Shown: in pieces, positions 1 through 9,126 of the stretch
How the letters are laid out: each line of letters starts with the position of its first letter
Numbering within the stretch: position 1 is the first letter of the stretch
Assembly: GCF_000004075.3 (NCBI RefSeq)
Contig: NC_026658.2
Coordinates: forward strand, 14,434,075-14,498,074
From: Cucumis sativus
Lineage: Eukaryota; Streptophyta; Magnoliopsida; Cucurbitales; Cucurbitaceae
Length of the DNA stretch: 64,000 nt
Direction: 5' to 3'
Position numbers and translations under genes: made by a program
Notes under the pieces: generated by a model
The model's database searches: none
Seen by the model: only the letters and a program-made list of their open reading frames with translations
What the model was told of the DNA's origin: nothing

Positions 1-252
1 GAATGAGTGGATTTTGGCCATGAAAATCTCTATGATTCTCAAACACGAACCATCCTCATCATTCATGACCCTGTGAAGAAAAGGGAAATCCCTCAAAAAT
101 AGGGAAAAGAAAGAAGGTGGAATTATTGTACTATGAAGTCTCATGAATTGTATCAATTTGGACCCCAAAAGCTCTTTAAACCTTCTTTCACATTCCAAAC
201 CCCATGTCTTTCCATCTTCTATAATTGCTGCCTGATTTTGACACCCCAATTA
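1..252. other. Left-edge sequence, possible end of a neighbouring gene
   Basis: Two readings are possible and neither is secure. On the plus strand a frame open from base 2 runs 24 codons and stops with TGA at 74-76, as the last codons of a gene left of the window would. On the minus strand a stop-free frame covers about 1-252, with ATGs at 66 and further upstream and an intron-like acceptor (pyrimidine-rich run ending CAG) just before the ATG at 66. I recognise no family in either translation. The bases are less AT-rich than the following stretch. Confidence that some transcribed sequence lies here is low. Confidence 0.2.
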
Positions 253-600
253 GTGAGAATTCATTTAATTACAACCATCAATTTTTAATATTCAATTTCA
301 TAAACTTAAAATCTTTCAAGTTGATTTTTATAATTTATGCCAAGAATTTAGAATTCAGAAATTTAATCCACCATAAAAGAAAACTTAATTTATTACTGTT
401 ACTTATCATTTTACATTTTTCAAATTAGAAAGAAAGAAAAGAGAGGAAACAGGTTGGCATTACCATTACCAATTTGGCCGCTTGGACGTCTAATTTTGTT
501 TGAACGAAAATTAAATAAAATAAGAAACAAAAAAAAAAAAAAAGGAAGGAAATTCCACTTAAATCCCTACATCTCCCTGACAGTCCCAATCAGCAAACGA
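253..600. other. AT-rich intergenic stretch
   Basis: No gene is seen. It holds an A-run near 530-542 and otherwise featureless AT-rich sequence. Confidence 0.6.
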
Positions 601-612
601 CAGCGATACACA

Positions 613-664
613 TATTTAAAAAGTTGAGAGCACGATGCCACGTGTAGCCAGGTGTCCCCACGTG
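613..664. promoter_or_regulatory. TATA-like box and two G-boxes downstream of the TIGR01589 gene
   Basis: A TATTTAAA run lies at 613-620. Two CACGTG G-boxes follow at 639-644 and 659-664, both in CCACGTGT context, which is the core bound by plant bZIP and bHLH factors. They sit about 210-260 bases beyond the stop codon of the minus-strand gene. They could be the promoter of an unannotated plus-strand transcript running antisense to that gene, or they may be chance matches in a GC-richer stretch. Only the motifs are seen; the function is inference. Confidence 0.3.
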
Positions 665-802
665 TCAGCCATAGTATCCCAAAATATCTTCACACTCCCT
701 CAACTACTCCACCCCTACGCCGCCGTTCCCGCTGTTCCATTCCACCCTACACTACCATCCCTAAAAACGACGTCCTACATCCCATCGCCGCCCTCACTAC
801 AT

Positions 803-830
803 TTCTTTTCTTTTCTTTTCTTTTCTTTAT
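803..830. repeat. (TTTTC)n microsatellite
   Basis: A pentanucleotide TTTTC repeat of about five units, in the region just past the stop codon of the minus-strand TIGR01589-family gene (probably its 3' untranslated region). Confidence 0.7.
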
Positions 831-874
831 TTTACTTTATTAATTCATTGATTCATTCCCACCCCAGCCTATAC

Positions 875-1356
875 CTACCCGCTCAGAGACGACGTCGTAT
901 CCCTCGAACCCAGCAAATTGAAATCCGTCGTCTCCGACGAGCTCCCCTTCTTGGTAGTAACGTCACGTCGCTTCTTCTTATACGCTTCGAAGAATTCCTT
1001 GTTCTCCTTCTCCAATTCATTCCACACTAAGGAAATAAGTAATTGATTTTAGTTATAAAAGAAAATAAAAGAGAATTGGGAGGAGTCCGTGCATGTCACG
1101 TGAGGAGAGAAACGAACCGGTGGAAGTGATGACCGGTTCGATGTTTGCATGTTTGGAGAGAGCTTCCAAGCACTCTTCTTTAGTCATGTTGAAAATTATA
1201 CACTTTTCGATCAGGTGGTGCACCTACACACCGTAACAATCATACGCCCGTTCGTTATATAAATCGATTAATAAAAATTATAAAAAAAAAAAAGAAGAAG
1301 AAATAAGAAAAAGAAAATACCATGTGGATGTATGAAGCGGAGGGGTCATCGTCCAT
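875..1356 (-). CDS. Plant-specific TIGR01589/A_thal_3526 family protein (97 aa, 3 exons)
   Basis: Exons on the minus strand are 1356-1321, 1223-1118 and 1026-875, joined by GT..AG introns. The sum is 294 bases with frame kept at both junctions, giving 97 residues. The start begins MDDDPSASYIHM, as expected for this family. Exon 2 gives HLIEKCIIFNM and TKEECLEALSKHA. The exon 2/3 junction creates ITSTVW, followed by NELEKENKEFFEAYKKKR, the family's conserved end (roughly residues 12-70). The last 25 or so residues are Ser/Thr-rich and poorly conserved. The family (Pfam PF09713, plant protein 1589) has no established function; some members carry a misleading 'angiotensin-converting enzyme 2' label in databases. 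No signal peptide or membrane segment is seen. A gene finder could miss it because the first coding exon is only 36 bases. Confidence 0.88.
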
Positions 1357-1760
1357 GGTGGTGGAAATGATTTCTGTTTGGATGGAGAGAAAACGAGAGA
1401 AAGTGAAGGGAAGAAAAGTGAGAGAAAATATTGTGGGGGTGGGAAAATGGAGAGGGGATTACGTATTTATATATATATATATAATAACATCAAGTGGTGG
1501 ATTTGATGGGAAATAATATAATTTAATCGAATTTTGTAATTAAAAAAAGGGTAAAAAGAGAGGCGACGTCATTGGCTGTAGGGCCCAGTGCCCACGTGGG
1601 AGGAACGCGAGGATTGGTGGAGAGACGATTAGAAGAGATTAAAATCTCGCATTGTGTTTGTCGCTTACGTGGCTACAGTGTTCAACCTCCACGTGACACG
1701 TGGGCCGTGGATTTGCGATGCCGTTCAGACTGCCACCTCTGTCAACGGTCCAATCCGACG
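1357..1760 (-). promoter_or_regulatory. Promoter of the TIGR01589 gene, with TATA run and three G-boxes
   Basis: A TATATA run at 1466-1484 lies about 110-128 bases before the ATG at 1356, at a usual TATA distance for a leader of about 80 bases. Further upstream are three perfect CACGTG G-boxes at 1593-1598, 1690-1695 and 1697-1702, the last two one base apart. A GACGTC core lies at 1565-1570. Paired ACGT elements of this kind are known in ABA- and light-responsive plant promoters, so stress or light control is a reasonable inference. Only the motifs are direct evidence. Confidence 0.55.
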
Positions 1761-2414
1761 ATCATCTGCCGTTCTTTCCACATCGGATTACAAATTCTTA
1801 TATTATTGCGTTTCTTTAATATAATTTATAATCGAGGATCCCTTTAATTTAATAAGAGATTATCCATTATCTATTTTTTTAATATTAATTTTGAAATATC
1901 AAATTAATATATACACTAAATAACTTTTTATTTTAATTAAATCTGGGTTATAATGTATTGGTTCTGTTCAAGTTGTAAGCATTGTTTGTAATTATTTTTC
2001 TATTGAGAAAATAAATCTTTTTCTATTTTATTACAAACAAAATTTTAAGTTTAACGTTGTTGAGGAATATAAGAATGCGACATAGTTAATTTATTTTTTT
2101 AAAATTATTTATTTGAGAAACATGTCCTGACTTCATTTTAAAAAATTTAAAAATTCACATTCCAATTAGAAATTTTCAAAAAAATAAAATATAAATGAAA
2201 TTTGTTTTTAACATTTTCTCAAAATAATGACTACATATTAACAATTTAAATAAATAAATAGTTTTACAAAGATTATAAATATTTTTGTTAGGTTAGATTA
2301 CTATCCCATTTAGTTTTCTCCCTTTCACTTACTTTTAATTAATTTCATTTAGATAACGTATCTTTCAATAATCCATATTTAATCCATTTCATAGATCTTC
2401 AAATTATTAACGGA

Positions 2415-2498
2415 AAGTTAATTTTTATCAAAATTAACTTATTTAGTACAACAATTAAGTTAATTTTTATCAAAATTAACTTATTTAGTACAACAATT
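2415..2498. repeat. Perfect 42-bp tandem duplication
   Basis: Two identical 42-base units stand head to tail (2415-2456 and 2457-2498). Each unit contains an internal inverted repeat (AAGTTAATTTT ... AAAATTAACTT), so each copy could fold into a hairpin. Perfect identity in this AT-rich setting suggests a recent duplication. Confidence 0.85.
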
Positions 2499-3969
2499 TA
2501 ATGACTAAATTCTATGATAAACAAAATTGTTGAAAATATTTAAGATATTTGTTAACTAAAATAAAATAGAATCAAGAAAAGCAAGAGATTCGAAACAAAT
2601 AAAGAAACATAATAGAAAGTAAATTGAAGAGACTGGACTAAAATAGATGAAGAAGATAACAGTAATGTCCTATATTTCTCTAGCCACAATAATATTTATT
2701 ATTATTATTTTAAAAAGTAAATAATATTTATTCTTTTAAGAAAAAAGGAAAGAAAAAAATCCAATAGGAAAATGGAATCTAACTTATAGTATACACCTGA
2801 AATTGGAAGTAACATAACCATAACATCCTCATCGGATCTCTTGGCATTTTCCTATCAATAATTTCTTCTTCTCCCTTTTCCAATAATAATACGTACGGTT
2901 CCATTTCTTCCATCCTTCTAATTATGATCATTTCAAAATATCCATTCTATTTTTTCATTTCAATAATTACATTTTGCAAATTATCATTTTAAGTCCGATT
3001 ATAGTTATTGATATTCATTTTCATTTTTAAATATATTTTTTTATTCAAATTCTATTTTTTTACTATGCTACAATATATTATTGCTTATTTTAATTATGAA
3101 ATTCTCTTGAAATAACAAGGGATGGTATCTTCTGTTGTCACATATTTTGAAAGAATGATATATGAATGATAAGATATCTCTATTCATTTTTCTTAACCAT
3201 TGATATTATTCGATTGTTTTATTTTAAATTATAACAAATACAATCTTAGTCGGTCTATACGTAAATCAACTTGCACCTATTGACTTTAATTGTAATAACC
3301 TTTACCACATGTTCTTCATCTTCCCTCGCTTGATTAATGAGGATTTTCCAATTCATGTTTTCTTAGAAATGACACGTACAAATGTTCTTATATATTCATA
3401 TATGACTATAGTTAGTTGAGAATGCCCCACGTGCTCCAATACTCATTAAAAGCATAAGAGAAAACACATTTTCCTATCCCGTGTTCTGGTACACTCGAGA
3501 ATTAATTTAAGAGTGAGAAAATAGCATATATATAGAGAAGCACTCATAAGAACTTGTTAAGATGTGTTGGTAGTGATAGTATAATGGTATGGGTAACTGT
3601 GTTTGTGTGAACAAAAAAGAAATACTTCAATTTTCTTTTCTTTGTAAAACATTAACTATTTTAAAAAATTAAAACCAACGATGCAACTAATTTTTCCAAA
3701 TCTTAGTTGATTTTTAAACGTTTACTTACCGTCAAGTTTCTTAATCTTTCTTTAATTTAAAAATTCTCTCTATATCTTCTTTTGTGATTTCGGACAAGAC
3801 TTTCTCTTACTTGATTCTAATCCTTTCTCCGACAAGAGTGCACATCTTAAGGAGAAGTTGTGTTAATCATGAAGTGCAACCGACATTATCACACCATGAT
3901 TGTGCAAAAATTACTTTCAAAACAGTGGTATCCACGACATAACAAGTACTACGTCATAGACCTATATAT

Positions 3970-4070
3970 TATAGTTGTTATGTAGGTTTGTACTAAAAAA
4001 AATCATTTATGCCGACACCTAAAAGCATCGGTGTATACCAAAATAAGCGTCAACGTAAACCTACATATTG
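3970..4070. mobile_element. Possible CACTA-type terminal fragment
   Basis: A TACTAAAAAAAATCATT run near 3992 resembles the CACTA(C)AAxAAAATCAT termini of plant EnSpm/CACTA elements. It is followed at once by alternating GCCGACACC / GCATCGGTGT / GCGTCAACGT motifs like their subterminal repeats. Flanking inverted TATGTAGGTTT and AAACCTACATA (about 3978-3988 and 4057-4067) bracket it. No transposase and no second terminus are seen, so at best this is a relic. Confidence 0.3.
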
Positions 4071-5629
4071 AAACAAAACTACTTTTTCATAATTGTTATC
4101 TATTTGATTCTTTGAATAAATTGCATCTCATGTCAAACTCAAAATCATTATTTAAAAAAAGAAAAGAAAATCTTACACACAATATCAAGTTAAAGAAAAA
4201 AAAACCCATAAAATTTTGGACAAATCCTCAAGTACTCACAAACTTCAAACTAAATTAAAATTTTGAGCATTAAACTATATGAACAAAACTGGACTTTTTA
4301 TTTTAATTATTTACGCAATCATAATTTATTATAAAAACTTTTTTACTAAAGTTTCAACTGAATTTGAATTATTTGATAAAAGTTTTAAAAATAATCATTG
4401 TTATAAAAAAATACATAGGTTCAAAATTGAAAATACATGTGAAAAATAAATATTAATATGGATATTTTTTCTATTTGTATGGCTAAGAAATTACGGAATT
4501 TTTAGTAGAGCAATCTAAAAGTTACAGTTTTAATCGTAGTTTAAAAAATGATTATGTAAGATCGTTTAATAATTTGATTTACCAAACAACTAAAGCTATT
4601 TAGATTTTGTCAAAACCTCTTTCTTCTACTATTTTAAACGTAATATCAAACAAAACTTTAGACTTGTTTATTTAAATAACAGTAACGTTAATTATTGAGT
4701 TCATTGAATAAGTAACGAAAACTTTGTCTTAAAAGTAGAATTAGAATAAAATCACTCTCACTCAAAATGTTGTTTAGAAATTTGGAAGTACTCCAAAAAT
4801 GGCCATACAATTCCAAACTCAATCACATGTCTTCATTTCTCTATCAAATTTAAAATATATTACCACAAACCTTTAATTATCAATGTGATCAAAGTAACGA
4901 GAATGACATTTACTTAGAGAGTAATTTCTGTTTGATTTGCAGATTAAAATATCGCCTCAATTGAATGTCTCAAATAACCTTTAAAATTTAGTCTATGCAA
5001 CTTTCTTGCTTAATGTTGATCTTCTAGAAAGAAAAAAAAGTGCTTTTGTTCTTTATTAGTATTTTCGTTTAAAATTTTGAAACTGTATTCAAATATTAAA
5101 TTCTATTCGAAGAAAGTTTTTTACTAAGAGAAATGTGACTAAAGTTTGGAGATGATAATTGGGGTAGTGATTTTAGAAGAAGGGATTTAGGTATATTTGT
5201 TTTGGAAAAATAAAATTTATGTTTGGTATACCAAAATCTAGAAAGTGATTTTCCATTGATAATTTGTGTGTTATATTTTCTTCCAATATTTAAAATTAAA
5301 AAAGAATTAGACAATCATTTTCACTTAACAAAAATCACTTGTCACATCATTTCTCCAAAATCAATTTGAGTTTATGTCAAACATTATTATTTGAAGGAAA
5401 AATGATTTTGGCAAGTGGAAAAAAAGATTTTGACCATCTCAATATCACCCCGAAACATACTCGAATATAACATCAAACAAACTTCCAAGAGACAAAAAAT
5501 GACATTTAACTTTTTGTTTTCTTAGACAGCAGGGAAGAAAAAGGAGTAAAGAGGATCAAGACGAAGAGTTGAAAATAAAGTGTACGATCTATAAAAATAA
5601 TTTACTTTACTAGATTTAATTATAAGGAC

Positions 5630-5835
5630 TTGTTTGGTAACCCATTTGTTTTTTGTTTTTATCTTTTAAATTGAATTTTAAAAGATAGTTGCGTTTGAAC
5701 TACTTCAATTTTTGTTTTTAAAACAAAATACTTGTTTTAAATTAGAAAAGAGAAATTGAAAATAATTTTTTTTTAAAAAACACATTTTATTTTTAAAAAC
5801 AAAAAACAAAAATAGTTACAAAAAAAATAAATAGA
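5630..5835. repeat. Foldback-type dispersed repeat, copy 1
   Basis: It starts with TTTGGTAACCCATTTG followed by TTTTTTGTTTTT. It ends with AAAAACAAAAAACAAAAATAGTT, giving a long imperfect inverted repeat. A related element lies at 33715-33915, whose right end reads CAAATGGTTATCG. The pattern matches non-autonomous foldback/MITE repeats common in plant intergenic DNA. The family was not identified. Confidence 0.4.
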
Positions 5836-6758
5836 TTTTTTCCTTTGATAAACAAAAATTTAAAAACACGTCACTCTCTACCCTTAACCAAAACTATTAT
5901 CATTGTTATTGTCATCATTATTATTTTGAGGTAAAATCCTAAACTATTTAAGAGAGGTTGAAAATGATTAAATTTATACATTATCATCAAATAATTGTCG
6001 AGTAAGACAAACGTGTTTAATGTTTTAAATTAATATTTAATGATAAATCTTTTATTTGTTCAAGTTAATTGATTGCAAAATAATGTTGTACACAAGTAGG
6101 TATCTAGGTAGGTAGGAGTTGATAGAATTGCGAACAATCTTGAGGTTGGAAGATCAATTTTTTTAGTGATAGCTATTGAAATATTGGTTTGATTCTACTC
6201 TTTATGGTCTAGCCTATGGCACCAAAAAATATCATTGAAAACAAAAAAGATTTGTCATGTGACACAATTTGATTAATCACATAGCTACAAGCGAGTATTA
6301 TTGGTTTAGATGATTGTTATAGCTTGTTTGACATTTAAGATAGTTTATGGTTGTTTATCACATTAAACAATAAAAGAATGTTAAAGGTGTGGTTCGATGA
6401 TAGTTGCCAAAATAATAGACTTCTCAAAGTTGAAAATTAATTTTGTTAGTAATCAATAGTTGATAGTTGCTAACTTGGTTGCAACCAATTTTTTTGAAAT
6501 TTCACTTAAAAAGAATGAATATGTATTTTGCAATGTGACAGCATGTGAATGACCACATAGCTAGTAAGCTACAAGCAAATTTCTTCCCCTTGTTCAATAC
6601 AAATTTCTTTTCTTTTCAAGTTACGCAATAGGTCAATCGGTGGCCTCGGTGTATGTTGAAGACCAAGAGGTTCATCCCCATTTGTACTCAAAACAAAGAA
6701 GAAGAAAAAGACTCACAGAATCACATTCAATTTAACTTAATCGACAGAAGAATTAGAC

Positions 6759-8309
6759 TTATGAATCTGAAAGAAAGTTGAAATCTTCCCTCTCTTTCAA
6801 GTGTTCAACAAAGAATTTCAAGGCAGAATAAATTTCATCCTTCTGGTGGTGATTCTTATCACCGGTAACAAATACATGAACTTTGCTTCTAATTTCAATC
6901 CAACTACAACCTGGAATTCTCTTCAACCCCTTCTCCTTCATTTCCCTCCTTAATATCGACACACTATGCCACTTCCCGGCTGCAGAATGCGCATTCGACA
7001 TCATTACGTACGACGAGACATCACCTGGATCCAAGGCAAGGATTCTTTGAGCTGCAAGCTCCCCAAGTTCCACATTTGAGTGAATTTGGCATCCTCCAAG
7101 CAACGCTTTCCAAAACCCGATCCCTGGATCGAATGGTAGGTCATGTATAAATTCCTCTGCTCGTTTAAACTGACCCGAACGTGAAAGCAAATCAACCATA
7201 CAAGCATAATGCTCGGCTTTTAGCAGGTTGGGGTTATCCAGTCTCGCTTGATTGAAGTACGAATAACCTTCATCAACCAAGCCAGCATGATTACAAGCCC
7301 ACAACAAGCTAAGAAACGTCACAGCATTCGGTTTGCAGCCTGCAAGAATCATCCTTTGATAGAAATCTATGGCTTCCTTTCCCCTACCATTTTGAGCAAA
7401 CCCAGAAAGTACAGCATTCCATGAAACTACGTTTCTTTCATCAAGTAATTTATTGAAAACCAACAAACTATCTTCCATACTCCCACATTTTGCATAAAAA
7501 CTAATAAGCGAATTACTAACAAACACGTCCAGCTTGCCGAAGAACTTGACAGCACAAGCATGAAAACTCCTCCCTATCCCAATAGATGCAATATTAGCAG
7601 CAGCACATATAGCACAAGGAAAAGTAGATTGAGTGGGCAAAATCCCTTCTCTAAGCATATCAATGAACAAATGCACAGCATCCTCATTGTGTCCCTTCTG
7701 ACTAAACCCACCAATCATTGAATTCCACGACACAACGTTTCGCTCGGGCATTTCATCAAACACCCGAAGAGCATCACGAATCCTCTCAATTTTCAGATAC
7801 CCAGAAATTAAACTAGTGTAAGACACCACATTTGGCATCTTGATATCTTCAAAAGCTCTTTGCGCTTCCTCAATGACACCCACCTTAACATACAAATCTA
7901 AAAGCGCACTACCAACAAACACATTAGAATGAAGGCCAGTTTTTATGGCACAAACATGAAGTTGCTTACCAATATGAATGTCTCCAAGTGCCTTTGGAGA
8001 CTGAATCACAGTTCCAAAAGTGAACTCGTTGGGTCTTAAATTTAACACTAACATTGCAGAAAATAGAGATAATGCCTCTTCGTGTTGGTGCTGCCTTGCG
8101 CAGCGCCCAATTGCGGTGGTTGCTGAAACCACATTTAAGTGAGGCATTTTGTCATACAGTTGGCGGGCATCCAATTGACCGCCCGAAAATGAGGTCGCTT
8201 GGAATGGAAGAGGTGGAGTACCAACGGCGGCATTGCCATCGGGTTTGAGTTTGGTCAATTGCGTACAAGATGAAGTTAAAGGTTTTCTCCATATGGTTAT
8301 GGGTTTCAT
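6759..8309 (-). CDS. Pentatricopeptide repeat protein, PLS class with E/E+ tail, mitochondrial type
   Basis: A single uninterrupted frame of 516 residues from ATG at 8309. PLS-type PPR repeats fill most of it: motifs such as NVFVGSALLDLYVKVG, NVVSYTSLISGYLK, NVVSWNSMIGGFSQKGH and NVVSWNAVLSGFAQNG recur every 31-36 residues. It ends with an E domain (around EHYACMVDLLSRSGQFKRAEE and FWKALLGGC) and an E+ stretch (GLKRIPGCSWIEI ... VHVFVTGD). There is no DYW deaminase domain. Such proteins bind organellar RNA and often specify C-to-U editing sites, with a DYW domain supplied by a partner. It most resembles Arabidopsis At5g42450. The frame stays open about 45 codons upstream but without an ATG, so 8309 was chosen; the first residues are basic and Ser/Thr-rich, fitting a mitochondrial presequence. 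Confidence 0.9.
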   Translation of the reverse strand: MKPITIWRKPLTSSCTQLTKLKPDGNAAVGTPPLPFQATSFSGGQLDARQLYDKMPHLNVVSATTAIGRCARQHQHEEALSLFSAMLVLNLRPNEFTFGTVIQSPKALGDIHIGKQLHVCAIKTGLHSNVFVGSALLDLYVKVGVIEEAQRAFEDIKMPNVVSYTSLISGYLKIERIRDALRVFDEMPERNVVSWNSMIGGFSQKGHNEDAVHLFIDMLREGILPTQSTFPCAICAAANIASIGIGRSFHACAVKFFGKLDVFVSNSLISFYAKCGSMEDSLLVFNKLLDERNVVSWNAVLSGFAQNGRGKEAIDFYQRMILAGCKPNAVTFLSLLWACNHAGLVDEGYSYFNQARLDNPNLLKAEHYACMVDLLSRSGQFKRAEEFIHDLPFDPGIGFWKALLGGCQIHSNVELGELAAQRILALDPGDVSSYVMMSNAHSAAGKWHSVSILRREMKEKGLKRIPGCSWIEIRSKVHVFVTGDKNHHQKDEIYSALKFFVEHLKEREDFNFLSDS

Positions 8310-9126
8310 TTGGTGGAAGCGTTTAGGTTGGGTTGAGAACTTGAACTTGAACTTGAAGATTGGAGATCGGACGGAGGAGGTTGAATCGTTATTATTTGGC
8401 AGCAAGCAAAACAGAGCTAAGGTAAATTCTTGAGCATAAATCAATGGACCTAATTCCCCATCATTAGCTCAAGAATTCAGAAGTTTGATGGCCAATGTAC
8501 TCCATTACTGCCATTCTTTGGCAAAAGTCACAATATTCAAATTGAACAAGTTTTCTTCTAAATATTTTTTCAAGTTCTTTCGTTTGACATTACTTTGAAA
8601 AATTACTTGTGAACATGTTGTTGATGTATTGATTGATTAGATTCATTTGATTGAATCGACTTCGTATTTGTGTTAACTTGCGTAAAGGTCCCAACTTAAA
8701 TGAGGTTGAATTTGATAAACCTATGTTGTGATTAGATGACTAGAAGACATGTGCTATCTTTTAATTTACAATCAGTTTGTATCCAAAAGTTTGATTTAAT
8801 AGCCTAAAATTTTGTTGAGATGGTCTTTATACTAAAAGATTTACAAACACCTCAAAGTCTGCCAGTAATAAACTACATTGTTCGAGTTGATTTATCTCCA
8901 TTTTCTTTTAAGAGAAAGGTTGCTATACACATTGAGCTAACCCGTACAATCCAAAACAAATGTTTGGGATAATGGGCCTGGCCATTTTACGGCCCAAGGT
9001 TAATTCTCACAAACCACGACTTCTTTCTCCGTCGAACCTCCTCAGCAGCCCAACATTTCCGGCTTCTCCGTTGCTTTCATTCACACCGAAACCGGGACGT
9101 TCATACTCCGACACCACAGCGCCGTC
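8310..9126. promoter_or_regulatory. Divergent PPR / DapF promoter region with site II elements
   Basis: This 817-base gap separates two divergently read genes. It holds three TGGGCC/TGGGCT 'site II' elements, at 8973-8978 (plus), 8991-8996 (minus) and 9047-9052 (minus), all in the half next to DapF. Site II motifs, bound by TCP factors, are common in plant genes for organelle and housekeeping functions. The motifs are seen; shared control of both genes is inference. Confidence 0.5.

Larger units (their letters stand above)
1761..6758. other. AT-rich intergenic region with repeats
   Basis: No gene is supported. Open frames here are short, low-complexity and unlike known families. The stretch holds a 42-bp tandem duplication (2415-2498), a possible CACTA-end fragment near 3970-4070, and a foldback-type repeat near 5630-5835. 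The rest is poly-A/T-rich DNA. Confidence 0.6.

Noticed and set aside
635-1030. 131-codon plus-strand frame as a gene
   Set aside because: It is low-complexity (Pro/Ser/Phe), overlaps the coding exon 3 of the TIGR01589 gene on the other strand and matches no family.
8310-8444. Upstream extension of the PPR frame
   Set aside because: The frame is open to 8444 but begins with TTG. The first ATG is at 8309 and begins a family-like MKPITIW start, so 8309 was used.
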